This document shows, piece after piece, positions 28,486-37,529 of a stretch of 64,000 nt of DNA; position 1 is the first letter of the stretch, and each line of letters opens with the position of its first letter. This DNA comes from Arthrobacter gandavensis (GTDB lineage: Bacteria; Actinomycetota; Actinomycetes; Actinomycetales; Micrococcaceae). The position numbers and the translations under genes were made by a program. The notes beneath the pieces were generated by a model. That model was given only the letters and a program-made list of their open reading frames with translations, had not been told where the DNA came from and did no database searches. The stretch is from assembly GCF_009192735.1 (NCBI RefSeq), contig NZ_VTFU01000002.1:186001-250000 (forward strand), in the 5' to 3' direction.

Positions 28486-29853
28486 TCACTTTGCACGTGC
28501 CACCGCCCGCTTCAGCCGGCTCCGCTGAGGCACCAACACGTTTGCGAGCGCTGCAATCGCATGCCTGAGGGGCGAGGACGGGGCTGTTTCCAGAAGAGCG
28601 GAACCGGCCAGCAGGGCCGCGTCCATGGAGCTGAAGTCGGCCGGAAGGAACGCCGTTATTTCTGTTCCGGGACCGAATCTCTCCCACGCCTCACGCAGCT
28701 GACGCTCCGGGGAGCGCCCGACGGCGGCCGCCCGGACCTTGTTCAGCACCACCTTGGGCACGGTGCCGGGGACCGCACCCTCCAGCTCGGCGAGTGCCCG
28801 AACCAGACGCGGCACTCCCACCGAATCGGCGGCTCCGACGGCATACACGGTGTCGGCGAGTTCAAGGGCACGCAGAGTGGCTCCGTTCCGCCGCGGCGCC
28901 AACGTGTCAAAGCTCAGTTCCTCGTCAGCCTCGAGGCTGAAGCCGCAGTCGATGACAATCAGGTCTGCCGCCTTCCGCGCATGCTCCAGGACCAGTCCCA
29001 AAGCCGTGGGCCGCAGCTCAATCCAGCGGTCGGAGCGGGTGATCCCGGTCAGCACCAGCAGACGCCGGCCCTTCAGGGACACGCTCAACGCGCTGCGGAG
29101 CAGGGACTGCCGGTCGAGCAGCCCCTGATCCGCCAGCCGGCATACCTGTGCAACGCCGGCGGATTCGTCCAGGAGCCCCAGACTCGCGGCCACTGAGGAT
29201 CCATAGGTGTCAGCATCTATGAGCAGGACGGTCTTTCCATCCGCGGCCGCTTCCGCGGCGAAGTTCACGGCCACCGTCGTCCGTCCCGGCGCACCCGCCG
29301 GGCCCCACACGGCAACGATGGTCCCCTCCCGGTCCTCCCCGTCTCCGTTCTCCTCCCCTGCCTTGCCTTCCTCCTCGCCGTGAGTGGACCTGCCGTCCGG
29401 AGCGCCGGTGCGGCCGGCCGAGCGGATCTGCCCTTCGGAAGCATCCAGCGGCCAGGTGCGCAGCGACCCCGCCGGATCCGCCAGCAATGTCGCCGCCGTC
29501 CTGCCGTCCAGCTGGCGCACGGCGTCGGACACAAGGTCGGAGAGTATTTCCGCGGCGGATCCCCGGGGCGCGTGGACAATGCTGAGGGCGTTGAGCCGCC
29601 GGCGGGATCCTTCGTCGTCCGCCAGCACCAGCAGGGCCACTCCGGAAGCGGCAAGGCGTTCGGCCAGCGCGGAAGTGACCTCCCCGGCGTCGTCGGCCAC
29701 GATGGCGGCGCGGGCAATCCCGCTCTGGCAGGCCGCAACGAGCTCCGGCAGTTCCGTGCAGCGGCGGACCACGGTAACCGGCCCGTGCAGCCGTTCCAGG
29801 TCCTGCACCAGGTTGCCGACACCGTTGCCGACAGTTACCACCGGGATGTTCAT
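28486..29853 (-). CDS. CpaE-like ParA/MinD-type ATPase
   Basis: The protein is 455 aa. A receiver-like N-terminal region (1-130, 'VTVGNGVGNLVQDLERLHGPVTVVRRC') is followed by a charged linker and a P-loop domain. That domain has a deviant Walker A ('VWGPAGAPGRTTVAVNFA'), switch 'LLIDADTYGSSVAASLGLL' and 'DLIVIDCGFSLE'. The architecture matches CpaE/TadZ, which positions Flp/Tad pili, or the septum-site-determining Ssd proteins of actinobacteria. The start overlaps the stop of the SAF-domain gene by 4 bp. It is 26 kb from cpaF-tadB, so the pilus genes are split. Confidence 0.82.
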   Translation of the reverse strand: MNIPVVTVGNGVGNLVQDLERLHGPVTVVRRCTELPELVAACQSGIARAAIVADDAGEVTSALAERLAASGVALLVLADDEGSRRRLNALSIVHAPRGSAAEILSDLVSDAVRQLDGRTAATLLADPAGSLRTWPLDASEGQIRSAGRTGAPDGRSTHGEEEGKAGEENGDGEDREGTIVAVWGPAGAPGRTTVAVNFAAEAAADGKTVLLIDADTYGSSVAASLGLLDESAGVAQVCRLADQGLLDRQSLLRSALSVSLKGRRLLVLTGITRSDRWIELRPTALGLVLEHARKAADLIVIDCGFSLEADEELSFDTLAPRRNGATLRALELADTVYAVGAADSVGVPRLVRALAELEGAVPGTVPKVVLNKVRAAAVGRSPERQLREAWERFGPGTEITAFLPADFSSMDAALLAGSALLETAPSSPLRHAIAALANVLVPQRSRLKRAVARAK

Positions 29854-30497
29854 GAGCCGGCACCGGGATTCTGGACCACTGCGATCTTGGCGCCGTTCGA
29901 CTGCGCGCTGAGCAGGCCCGCGAGGTCCTTGTCCTCGACCAGGACAAGGATCTGCGTGGCCCGGTTGGCGCCCAGCACCGACTCGTTCACGGTCAGCTCG
30001 GAGATTTCGGCGCCCGTGAGGATCTTCTGCGGCTCCTTGAAGCCGTTCCGGTCATCCGGCAACGCCACCCAGACATCGACCCTCGACCCCGCTTTGGTTC
30101 CGCTGGGAAGCGGGTCGTCCACCCGCAGTCCCACCGGCTTTCGCTTCAGTCCGTCGGCGGTGCCCAGATGGCTGCGGGCCACCAGTTCACCCTTCCTGAG
30201 CAGGGACGAAGCCACTGCGCGGTCGGGGATTCCCTCAGCCGCCGGCAGATAGGACCCGGAGACCTCCCCCAGGCGCACCGGCACTACGGCAAAGTCCTCA
30301 GCGCTGACGGGAGTCCCCACGGGAATGTCCGCATCGGCGACGAACACCTCTGTGGTCTGGTCCGCCGAACCCACCAGCGCCACAACGCCGGCGGTTGATG
30401 CCAGGACCAGCATGATGCCCAGCAGCAGCCGCGGATCCCTCCACGACGGTTTTTTCAGGCGCGGCGCAGGCGCCGGCACGGTTGTAGTGAGACTCAT
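29850..30497 (-). CDS. SAF-domain protein, CpaB/RcpC-like
   Basis: The protein is 215 aa from the ATG at 30497, which follows AGGGGGAAGA; a longer frame opens at 30569. One membrane helix at about 25-45 anchors it. The SAF domain follows ('VFVADADIPVGTPVSAEDFAVVPVRLGEVSGSYLPAAEGIPDRAVASSLLRKGELVARSHL'), then a CpaB-type beta domain. CpaB/RcpC proteins act in the periplasmic or wall zone of Flp/Tad assembly. Coupling to the CpaE-like ATPase supports a pilus role over other SAF functions. Confidence 0.8.
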   Translation of the reverse strand: MSLTTTVPAPAPRLKKPSWRDPRLLLGIMLVLASTAGVVALVGSADQTTEVFVADADIPVGTPVSAEDFAVVPVRLGEVSGSYLPAAEGIPDRAVASSLLRKGELVARSHLGTADGLKRKPVGLRVDDPLPSGTKAGSRVDVWVALPDDRNGFKEPQKILTGAEISELTVNESVLGANRATQILVLVEDKDLAGLLSAQSNGAKIAVVQNPGAGS

Positions 30498-30611
30498 TCT
30501 TCCCCCTGGTGGCACCGGAATCCGGGACTGCGCAGCCCCGGACGTGCAATCGCTGCCATTGTTAACCACAAATCAGCGGAAGGAAACGGTGTTTTTGGCG
30601 AAATTCCAAAG

Positions 30612-30620
30612 TGTGGATAA
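30612..30620 (-). promoter_or_regulatory. DnaA-box-like 9-mer upstream of the SAF/CpaE-like operon
   Basis: The minus strand reads TTATCCACA, identical to the DnaA box consensus, 115 bases upstream of the SAF gene start. The only other copy I noticed lies upstream of cpaF (2234-2242). A lone box is not an origin; it could be a DnaA-responsive promoter element or chance. Confidence 0.3.
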
Positions 30621-30701
30621 CTTGGCCGGAGCACCAGCCGGGATGGGAGACTAAGCATCAGTGCGGTGGAGGGAAACAGCTAATGGAAGCGAAGTGGCTA
30701 C

Positions 30702-30935
30702 GTGGGTGAGAAAAGATTCCTGACGCTGGCTGATGTCGGTGAGGTTTTGAACATATCCTCCTCGCAGACCTACGCCCTGGTGAGGTCGGGCGAACTGCCG
30801 GCCATCCAGATTGGCGGCAGGGGCCAGTGGCGGGTGGAATCCCGCGTACTGGAGGAATTTATCACCGAGGCCTACCGCCGCTCTGCCGCCGCGCAGCGCG
30901 AGGACGCTCCGGAAAGCGCTGCCTCGGAGCAGTAG
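30702..30935 (+). CDS. Small MerR-like/excisionase-type HTH DNA-binding protein (BldC-like)
   Basis: The protein is 77 aa, essentially one winged-HTH: 'FLTLADVGEVLNISSSQTYALVRSGELPAIQIGGRGQWRVESRVLEEFI', with a basic/acidic C-terminal tail. It belongs to the HTH_17 group that includes BldC and AlpA/excisionases. It lacks any phage genes nearby, so a BldC-type housekeeping regulator is likelier than an excisionase. The start is GTG at 30702 with a poor ribosome-binding site. BldC binds runs of direct repeats as head-to-tail multimers. A striking phased repeat array lies 700 bp downstream (31631-31684). Confidence 0.82.
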   Translation: MGEKRFLTLADVGEVLNISSSQTYALVRSGELPAIQIGGRGQWRVESRVLEEFITEAYRRSAAAQREDAPESAASEQ

Positions 30936-30975
30936 CGCCACAAACCGCAGCGGGACGGGGCAACCAGGGGCCTGG

Positions 30976-31524
30976 TTATGCGCCCGAGGATACCGCTGCC
31001 ACGGCGTGCAGGGGCACCACTGCTGTCCCCCGGACATTTCCAGACCGCCGGGGTTCGCCCCGCGGTGTCAGGGACAGTTCAAAAAAATCCTTCCCGACCC
31101 GGTCGATGCTGCCGGCGAGGGCGGCCGACGCCGGCTGCCCGGCCGGATACACCTGGACCTCGGCCCGGTCCCGGGACAGTCCCCGCAGTGCGGAGGCGAG
31201 CCCCAGCCGCGCCTGCGGCGCATCGACCGCGGAGAACCGGTCCATACCGGCGATGAGCACCACATGGCCGAGCGCGACAATGGCCGGCCGCCGCCCGTGA
31301 AGCGCAATCCATCCCCGGCCCACGTGGCTGAGAACCCCCTCAAAGGAACCGGCCACCCCAACGTCCACTTTCAGGGGCCTTCCCATCTGGCTCTGCAGCC
31401 GTGCGCCAAGATCAATCCCGGCAAAATCCGTCCGAAGCCGCTCGGACACCTCCGAGTCCTGAACCAGCTGGTGTGCGGAGGCCAGCTGGGCCTCCATGTC
31501 GGCAAAAAGGGCGTCCCATCGCAT
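30976..31524 (-). CDS. Conserved actinobacterial protein of unknown function
   Basis: The protein is 182 aa, soluble. A short helical N-terminus ('MRWDALFADMEAQLASAHQLVQDSEVSERLRTDFAGIDLGARL') precedes a beta-rich region ('VDVGVAGSFEGVLSHVGRGWIALHG..PAIVALGHVVLIAGM') that looks like a small barrel, perhaps Sm-like. A second similar strand set follows at 'GSIDRVGKDFFELSLTPRGE'. I do not recognise a named domain. It is divergent from the LysM gene, and the phased CAAAC array lies in their shared 202-bp upstream region. Confidence 0.7.
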   Translation of the reverse strand: MRWDALFADMEAQLASAHQLVQDSEVSERLRTDFAGIDLGARLQSQMGRPLKVDVGVAGSFEGVLSHVGRGWIALHGRRPAIVALGHVVLIAGMDRFSAVDAPQARLGLASALRGLSRDRAEVQVYPAGQPASAALAGSIDRVGKDFFELSLTPRGEPRRSGNVRGTAVVPLHAVAAVSSGA

Positions 31525-31630
31525 GGGCTCAGGCTAACTGGTCGTGAGGATCCCAACCATGGCTGACCGAACCAAACAATCCCAAAACCACCCTAGACAG
31601 GCTGCCACTCGGCATGTAGACAAGGGCCAC

Positions 31631-31684
31631 CAAACGTTTTCAAACCGCTTCAAACTCAGCAAACCGCATCAAACGGCACCAAAC
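31631..31684 (+). repeat. Six CAAAC repeats phased at 10-10-9-10-10 bp
   Basis: CAAAC starts at 31631, 31641, 31651, 31660, 31670 and 31680, about one helical turn apart. All copies point the same way, with varying bases between. A seventh isolated copy starts at 31573. The array sits 43-96 bases upstream of the LysM gene ATG and opposite the divergent unknown gene. It resembles a cooperative binding site for a head-to-tail multimeric regulator such as BldC. Confidence 0.8.
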
Positions 31685-31726
31685 GACTTCTAACACATCC
31701 GCCGCGGCCCCAAGAGGAGGGTTGAC

Positions 31727-32500
31727 ATGAAACACCTTGTGCGGGACCTCCTGGTCCTGGCAGCAGGCTTTGCGGCAGCCGTGGGCCTCCTCGTGCTTGG
31801 ACTGGCAATCCGTCCGGATCCGCAAACGGTCTTCTCCGGCTCGGTGTCATCGCTGCAGGGGCTGGCGGGGTTTGCGGCCGCCGCCGCCGGACTCGCCGTC
31901 GCCTTGTGGTGGACTGCGGGGGTTGTCCTGGCGGTGGCCGCAGCCATCTTTCAACGGGCAGGACATGCCGCCGCCGCAGCAGCAGCGGGAGCGCTGGCTC
32001 CCGCGTTCATGAAACGCCTCGCTGCCGCTGTCGTTGGCATTAATCTCATAACCGGCGCCGGCGCTGCCCAGGCCGCGGATCCCCTGCCTCCCGCAAATCC
32101 CGGACACAGCGTTTCCCTGCCGCAAAGCCCACACAACGCAGCCGTCCATCCGCAGTGGGGGCCAACCACGCAGATGAACGGCCTGCGCGCCGGAACGGAT
32201 GACCGCGGCTCCGGTGCGGAAGCCCCGCCCTCTCCGCACTGGCAGCCAAACGGGCAACAACCCTCCACGAACGTCTTTATCCGTCCCGGACGGTCAGACG
32301 CAACAGCACAGACCGTGATTGTCCGTGCCGGCGACTCCCTGTGGACCATCGCTGCCGGGCAGCTTGGACCGCTGGCCACCGACGCGGAAATCGCGGCGCA
32401 CTGGCCCCGCTGGTACGAACGGAACCGGGAGATCATCGGCGGCAATCCGCACCTGATTATTCCCGGACAGGTTTTGGAAGCACCCGAACTGCCCCAGTAA
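31727..32500 (+). CDS. Membrane protein with C-terminal LysM domain
   Basis: The protein is 257 aa. Three hydrophobic segments (about 5-25, 38-65, 82-107) are followed by a Pro/Ser/Gly-rich extracytoplasmic stretch and a LysM domain, 'VIVRAGDSLWTIAAGQLG...WPRWYERNREIIGGNPHLIIPGQVLEAP' (about 200-255). LysM binds N-acetylglucosamine polymers, so this protein probably tethers to peptidoglycan. AGGAGG lies five to six bases before the ATG. It is followed on the same strand by the Rv3235-like gene, an order conserved in Micrococcaceae as I recall. Confidence 0.82.
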   Translation: MKHLVRDLLVLAAGFAAAVGLLVLGLAIRPDPQTVFSGSVSSLQGLAGFAAAAAGLAVALWWTAGVVLAVAAAIFQRAGHAAAAAAAGALAPAFMKRLAAAVVGINLITGAGAAQAADPLPPANPGHSVSLPQSPHNAAVHPQWGPTTQMNGLRAGTDDRGSGAEAPPSPHWQPNGQQPSTNVFIRPGRSDATAQTVIVRAGDSLWTIAAGQLGPLATDAEIAAHWPRWYERNREIIGGNPHLIIPGQVLEAPELPQ

Positions 32501-32622
32501 CGCCAGGGGTGTCACCAGCGCCCGGCAGGCACCGCCCAGTATTGTCCACCCGTCATCCCCCCATACCCGGAAATCCCCCAGGCGCCCGGCCATAACGGGC
32601 GCGGCAGGAAAGGACAGCCGCC

Positions 32623-33249
32623 ATGACCACCGTGATTACTTTCCCCGTTCAGGAAGCAGCCGAAGAACTCGCCGCGGCATCCGGAGCCCCGCGGCCACTG
32701 ACAGTGCACCGCATCCCCGTCACCGGGTACTCAGCGGCGGGCGCCCCACCGGTGAAACACCGCCCGCTCCGGGCCGCTCCGGAGCCCCTCCGACAGGTTC
32801 CCGAAACCGGTCCGGGTGCCCCGGAACCTGCCCGCTGGCTCAGCAGCCCGGAGGACGACGCGCGGGTGAACGCGATAGCCCGGTCAGTCACCCAGGCGGC
32901 GTTGGAAGTTCTGGGAGGGACACGTCCCCTGCAGCAAATGGCCCGCTGGCTGGACCCGGCCACCTTTGAGCGCCTTGCGCTGCGGGCCAATCTGGTCCGC
33001 ACCAGGGAACCGGGCACGGCCGGAAGCTGTTCCGGTTCCAGCCGCAGCGGTGCCGGGGAGAAAAGTCCGGCGGTGCCGGTGCGCCTGCACCGGCAGGTCG
33101 TCATCCGCTGCTGCCGGATCTGCCCTGTGTCCGAGGGGGTTTATGAAGCATCAGTGGTTGCGGCGGAACAAAGCAGAGTCCGCGCCGCGGCTCTACGGAT
33201 AGAGCTGCGGCGCGGACTCTGGAAAATCACCGTCCTGGAGATCGGCTAG
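32623..33249 (+). CDS. Rv3235-family protein
   Basis: The protein is 208 aa. Its N-terminal half is low-complexity, rich in Pro, Ala and Arg. The conserved C-terminal part ('RVNAIARSVTQAALEVLGGTRPLQQMARWLDPATFERLALRANLVR', then 'RVRAAALRIELRRGLWKITVLEIG') matches the Rv3235 family that lies next to secA in many actinobacteria. Function is unknown. ATG has AAAGGA upstream. The last 75 bases contain a 21-bp inverted repeat (33175-33220) that also acts on the convergent secA gene. Confidence 0.8.
   Translation: MTTVITFPVQEAAEELAAASGAPRPLTVHRIPVTGYSAAGAPPVKHRPLRAAPEPLRQVPETGPGAPEPARWLSSPEDDARVNAIARSVTQAALEVLGGTRPLQQMARWLDPATFERLALRANLVRTREPGTAGSCSGSSRSGAGEKSPAVPVRLHRQVVIRCCRICPVSEGVYEASVVAAEQSRVRAAALRIELRRGLWKITVLEIG
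33175..33220 (-). terminator. 21-bp inverted repeat inside the Rv3235-like gene, probable secA terminator
   Basis: Arms 33175-33195 and 33200-33220 are complementary with one mismatch, and the loop is only 4 nt. On the minus strand the hairpin lies 75 bases after the secA stop and is followed by GCTTTGTT. It is wholly within the Rv3235-like coding frame, whose stop comes 27 bases later. Confidence 0.7.
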
Positions 33250-33294
33250 CCGGAGACGATCCCGGCCTGCCGTGTACCGGGCACGGGCCCTGCA

Positions 33295-36054
33295 CTACTT
33301 GCGGCGCTTGCTTTTCTTCTGAGCCGCTTTGCGGTTCTGGTCGGACACGGCAGCTCCAGCCGCCTTCTCCGTCTTGGGAGAAGCCGTCCGTTCCACGCGC
33401 GTCTCCACGCCGCCTTCGGTGTTCGGAGCCGAGAACTGCAGGCTTGCGGGCTGCTTTGGCGTCTCGAGGCCAGCCGCGGTGATGGTCGGCTGGCCAACAA
33501 CACCGCGGCCGTCCTTCAAACCGGCCAGGGCAGGGGGTGTGTCCGCCGCCGGCTGGTTGACCTTGACTTCGGCATTGAACAGGTAGCCGATGGACTCCTC
33601 GCGGATGGCCTCGGTCATGGTCTGGAACATCACGAATCCTTCGCGCTGGTACTCCACCAGCGGATCGCGCTGCGCCATGGCGCGCAGGCCGATTCCTTCC
33701 TTGAGGTAGTCCATCTCGTACAGGTGCTCCTGCCACTTCCGTCCGATCACGGAGAGCACCACGCGGCGTTCCAGCTCACGCATCGCCGGCGCGCCGAGCG
33801 CATCCTCGCGTGCCTGGTAGGCCAGCCGTGCGTCCGAGAGGATCTCTTCCTGGAGGAACTCGCGGGTGACCTTGGACCGTCCGCCGGTTTCCTCGACGAC
33901 CTCGTCGATGGTCAGGCCAACCGGGTACAGAGTCTTGAGGTTCGTCCAGAGCTGCTCGTAGTCCCAGTCATCTCCGTGGCCCTCGGCTGTGGCTTCGTTC
34001 ACGATGGACGTGACGACATCCTCGAGGAAGAACTGGACCTTCTCCTGCAGGTCATCACCCTCAAGGATCCGGCGCCGGTCGCCGTAGATGGCTTCGCGCT
34101 GGCGGTTCAGGACGTCGTCGTACTTCAGGACATTTTTGCGCTGCTCAGCGTTCCGCCCCTCCACCTGCCCCTGGGCGTTCTGGATGGCCTTGGAAACCAG
34201 CTTGGACTCAAGCGCGACGTCGTCGGGCATGGATGAGCTGTTCATGATGCGCTCGGCGGCACCGGAGTTGAACAGCCGCATCAGGTCGTCGGTGAGCGAG
34301 AGGTAGAAGCGCGACTCCCCCGGGTCTCCCTGGCGGCCGGAACGGCCGCGCAGCTGGTTGTCGATGCGCCGGGATTCGTGGCGTTCGGTTCCCAGCACGT
34401 ACAGGCCGCCCAGATCGATGACTTCCTGCTGCTCGGCGGCAACCGCTTCGCGTGCCTTTTCCAGGGCGTGGGGCCATGCGGCTTCGTACTCTTCCGGGTT
34501 TTCGCTTGGGTCAAGGCCCCGGCGTTCCAGCTCGGCGATGGCGTTGAATTCGGCGTTCCCGCCGAGCATGATGTCGGTGCCACGGCCGGCCATGTTGGTG
34601 GCTACGGTGACGGCGCCCTTGCGGCCGGCTTGGGCGACAATGGCAGCTTCACGTGCATGGTTCTTGGCGTTCAGGACCTCGTGCCGGATGCCTGCCTTGG
34701 CCAGCTGTTTGGAGAGGTACTCGCTCTTTTCCACGCTAGTGGTGCCAACCAGGATCGGCTGTCCGGCGGCGTGGCGCTCGGCGATGTCCTGGACGACGGC
34801 GTCGAACTTGGCAATCTCGTTCTTGTAGATCAGGTCGGGCTGGTCGATGCGGGCCATCGGCCGGTTCGTGGGAATGGGCACCACGCCGAGCTTGTACGTG
34901 CTCATGAACTCGGCCGCTTCGGTCTCGGCCGTACCGGTCATGCCGGAGAGCTTCTCGTAGAGCCGGAAGTAGTTCTGGAGCGTCACAGTGGCCAGCGTCT
35001 GGTTCTCCGCCTTGATGGTCACGCCCTCTTTGGCTTCGATTGCCTGGTGCATGCCTTCGTTGTAGCGGCGGCCCGCGAGGATGCGGCCGGTGTGTTCATC
35101 GACGATCATGACTTCGCCGTTGAGGACCACGTAGTCCTTGTCCCGCTTGAACAGTTCCTTGGCCTTGATGGCGTTGTTGAGGAAACCGATGAGGGGGGTG
35201 TTCGCGGACTCGTAAAGGTTGGAAATGCCGAGGTAATCCTCGACTTTTTCGATGCCGGATTCCAGCACGCCCACGGTGCGCTTCTTTTCGTCCACTTCGT
35301 AATCGGTGTCCAGGGTCAGACGCTGGACCACCTTGGAAAACTCCGTGTACCAGCGGTTGACGTCGCCGCTGGCAGCTCCGGAAATGATCAGTGGCGTCCG
35401 GGCCTCATCGATGAGGATGGAGTCCACTTCATCGACGATGGCGAAGTGGTGGCCGCGCTGGACCAGCTCCGCGGCGCTCCAGGCCATGTTGTCCCGAAGG
35501 TAGTCGAAACCGAACTCGTTGTTGGTTCCGTATGTGATGTCCGCTGCGTACTGTTCGCGGCGGATGGCCGGGTCCTGGTTGGACAGGATGCAGCCGCTGG
35601 TCATGCCCAGGAAACGGAAGACACGGCCCATCAGCTCGGACTGGTACTCCGCGAGGTAATCATTAACCGTCACGACGTGCACGCCGCGGCCGGTCAGCGC
35701 ATTGAGGTAGGCGGGCGCGGTGGCGACGAGGGTCTTACCCTCACCGGTCTTCATTTCGGCGATGTTCCCCAGGTGCAGGGCAGCGCCGCCCATCATCTGG
35801 ACATCGAAGTGACGCATTCCCAGGGTGCGTCCCGCCGCTTCACGTACGGCGGCGAAGGCCTCCGGAAGCAGGTCGTCCAGGCTCTCGCCGTCGGCGTACC
35901 GCTCCTTAAAGCGGTCCGTCTCCCCCCGGAGTTCGGCGTCCGTCATGCCCCTGTACTCATCCTCGAGCACGTTGATCGCATCGGCGTAGTTGCGCAGCGT
36001 CTTCAGCGTCTTCTTATCGCCTGTGCGAAGAACCCGTTCGAGTAGTGATGCCAC
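33295..36054 (-). CDS. secA: Preprotein translocase ATPase SecA
   Basis: The protein is 919 aa, the housekeeping SecA1 type that drives proteins through SecYEG. Walker A is '[11 protein letters not shown]' near residue 105, the DEAD-like motif is in '[22 protein letters not shown]', and motif VI-type regions are '[11 protein letters not shown]' and '[12 protein letters not shown]'. The helical scaffold and wing follow. The C-terminal linker ends in basic 'QKKSKRRK' with no zinc-binding Cys cluster, as is usual in actinobacteria. Context (Rv3235-like, hpf, comF, lpqB) matches the mycobacterial secA1 neighbourhood. Confidence 0.98.
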   Translation of the reverse strand: MASLLERVLRTGDKKTLKTLRNYADAINVLEDEYRGMTDAELRGETDRFKERYADGESLDDLLPEAFAAVREAAGRTLGMRHFDVQMMGGAALHLGNIAEMKTGEGKTLVATAPAYLNALTGRGVHVVTVNDYLAEYQSELMGRVFRFLGMTSGCILSNQDPAIRREQYAADITYGTNNEFGFDYLRDNMAWSAAELVQRGHHFAIVDEVDSILIDEARTPLIISGAASGDVNRWYTEFSKVVQRLTLDTDYEVDEKKRTVGVLESGIEKVEDYLGISNLYESANTPLIGFLNNAIKAKELFKRDKDYVVLNGEVMIVDEHTGRILAGRRYNEGMHQAIEAKEGVTIKAENQTLATVTLQNYFRLYEKLSGMTGTAETEAAEFMSTYKLGVVPIPTNRPMARIDQPDLIYKNEIAKFDAVVQDIAERHAAGQPILVGTTSVEKSEYLSKQLAKAGIRHEVLNAKNHAREAAIVAQAGRKGAVTVATNMAGRGTDIMLGGNAEFNAIAELERRGLDPSENPEEYEAAWPHALEKAREAVAAEQQEVIDLGGLYVLGTERHESRRIDNQLRGRSGRQGDPGESRFYLSLTDDLMRLFNSGAAERIMNSSSMPDDVALESKLVSKAIQNAQGQVEGRNAEQRKNVLKYDDVLNRQREAIYGDRRRILEGDDLQEKVQFFLEDVVTSIVNEATAEGHGDDWDYEQLWTNLKTLYPVGLTIDEVVEETGGRSKVTREFLQEEILSDARLAYQAREDALGAPAMRELERRVVLSVIGRKWQEHLYEMDYLKEGIGLRAMAQRDPLVEYQREGFVMFQTMTEAIREESIGYLFNAEVKVNQPAADTPPALAGLKDGRGVVGQPTITAAGLETPKQPASLQFSAPNTEGGVETRVERTASPKTEKAAGAAVSDQNRKAAQKKSKRRK

Positions 36055-36145
36055 TGATTTGCTCCCAATCTAGTGTTGCCTAATTCTGGCGTCCCCAGTC
36101 TACGTGAGAGACGTTTGGCGGTGTGCCGGGGTTCCCCGGGCAGGT

Positions 36146-37354
36146 CTATTCCCGGCATACTGCCAGTTTCAGTGCCCCCGCCAGATCACCTGATGGTTTT
36201 ACAATAACGTCGTCCAGCCCCAGCCAATCTGCCATCATACGCAGTTCAGCGGCAAGCTCAACGGCCGTCTGTGCCGGAGCTCCCTCTTCACGGTGGGCCG
36301 CCTGGACCAGCAGCGCCTTGTTGGTGCGGTCCGCCTTAAGGTCCACCCTGGCTGCGAATCCGTCCCCCAGCAGGAACGGCAGCACGTAGTATCCATAGCG
36401 GCGCCCGGCCGGAGGCGTATAAATCTCCAAGCGGTAGCGGAAATCGAAGAGGGACTCCAGGCGTTTGCGCTCAAAGACCATGGAGTCGAAGGGGCTCAGG
36501 AGGGCCCGTGCGGAGGAACGGCGCGGAATGACGGCCTCAGCGTGGAGATATGCCGGTGCCCGCCAACCGGCAACCCGCACCGGACGAAGCCTTCCGCGCT
36601 TGACCAGGGTCGCAACCGCGGCTGCTGTGTCCCGCTGAAGCAGGCGGAAATAATCGGCCATGCAGCGGACAGTGGCAATCCCGTGTGCCCGGGCCGCCAC
36701 ATCCGTAAGCCGCAGGACCGCTTCCTGCGGGTCGGACGGTTCCATCGCCGCGGAGCCGGCCGGGTGCACCGCGGCCGTGGGAGCGTACAGCCGCTCAAAC
36801 TGGGGAGTGCGTCCCGCGGAACTGAGCAGCCCCGCCGCAAACAGGTCTTCGAGGATGCGTTTGGAGGCGGACCAGTTCCACCCCCAGTTCGCTGCCGGCT
36901 TTCCGCTGCTTCCACCGATCCGCTCTGCAATTTCGCGCGCCGTCAGCGGCGGGCCCCCGGCCAGCAGCGACATGATTTCTGTGCTCAGTGGGTCCCTTAC
37001 CCCGGCGGGCATCGAATGGGCGGTCATCCATACCCGGCGCTGGACCGCCCTCAGGTCGGCGAAGAGCTCCGGGCGGACATAGCTGGCCTCGTGCGCCCAG
37101 TACTCAACCATCCCCCGCGGGGCTTTGCCGGCCAGCCGGTCGGGAATGGCGGTGTCGTACGGACCCAGCCGCGAATACAGCGGCAGATAGTGGCTGCGGG
37201 ACAAAACGTTCACGGAATCAATCTGCAGCAGGTGCAGCCGGGCCAGGACCCCGCGCACTGATCCGGCGGCGACGGCTGCGGGGCGCCCCTTTGCCAGGCC
37301 CTGAGCGCCAAGTGCGGCGCGGCGAGCCTGTGCTGAGGTAAGGGTTGGTTCCAT
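36146..37354 (-). CDS. YcaQ-like winged-helix DNA glycosylase family protein
   Basis: The protein is about 402 aa from the ATG at 37354 ('MEPTLTSAQARRAAL'). A longer frame opens at 37492, but its first 46 residues are low-complexity. Winged-helix repeats follow, with 'LLQIDSVNVLSRSHYLPLYSRLG' (the family's QxD region), 'EYWAHEASYVRPELFADL' and 'LLSPFDSMVFERKRLESLFDFRYRLEIYTPPAGRRYGYYVLPFLLGD'. This is the HTH_42/YcaQ family, whose Escherichia coli member unhooks interstrand DNA crosslinks. An AlkZ-like role is inferred. It is transcribed in the same direction as secA, after a 91-bp gap. Confidence 0.85.
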   Translation of the reverse strand: MEPTLTSAQARRAALGAQGLAKGRPAAVAAGSVRGVLARLHLLQIDSVNVLSRSHYLPLYSRLGPYDTAIPDRLAGKAPRGMVEYWAHEASYVRPELFADLRAVQRRVWMTAHSMPAGVRDPLSTEIMSLLAGGPPLTAREIAERIGGSSGKPAANWGWNWSASKRILEDLFAAGLLSSAGRTPQFERLYAPTAAVHPAGSAAMEPSDPQEAVLRLTDVAARAHGIATVRCMADYFRLLQRDTAAAVATLVKRGRLRPVRVAGWRAPAYLHAEAVIPRRSSARALLSPFDSMVFERKRLESLFDFRYRLEIYTPPAGRRYGYYVLPFLLGDGFAARVDLKADRTNKALLVQAAHREEGAPAQTAVELAAELRMMADWLGLDDVIVKPSGDLAGALKLAVCRE

Positions 37355-37529
37355 GAAGCCCATCCTAGGTCCGCTGTCGCGCAGCTCCGGCCAGGTGCCT
37401 GCGGACGGAACCCGGCCAGCGGTTTGAGCAGCAGAAGGCCCCCGGGCGGTTGGACCGGAATATCCGGCCTCACCTGCCCGGGGGCCTGTCACCGGTGCCT
37501 CAGGTCTTGACCCGGGTCACCGGCTCACC

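Noticed and set aside
30702-30935. Phage excisionase marking an integrated element
   Set aside because: There is no integrase, attachment repeat or phage gene nearby, and the surrounding genes are conserved housekeeping ones.
34378-36045. 555-codon open frame opposite secA
   Set aside because: It is antisense to a universally conserved gene and has no recognisable protein features.
36146-37492. Upstream start at 37492 for the YcaQ-like gene
   Set aside because: The extra 46 residues are low-complexity and family similarity begins at the ATG at 37354.
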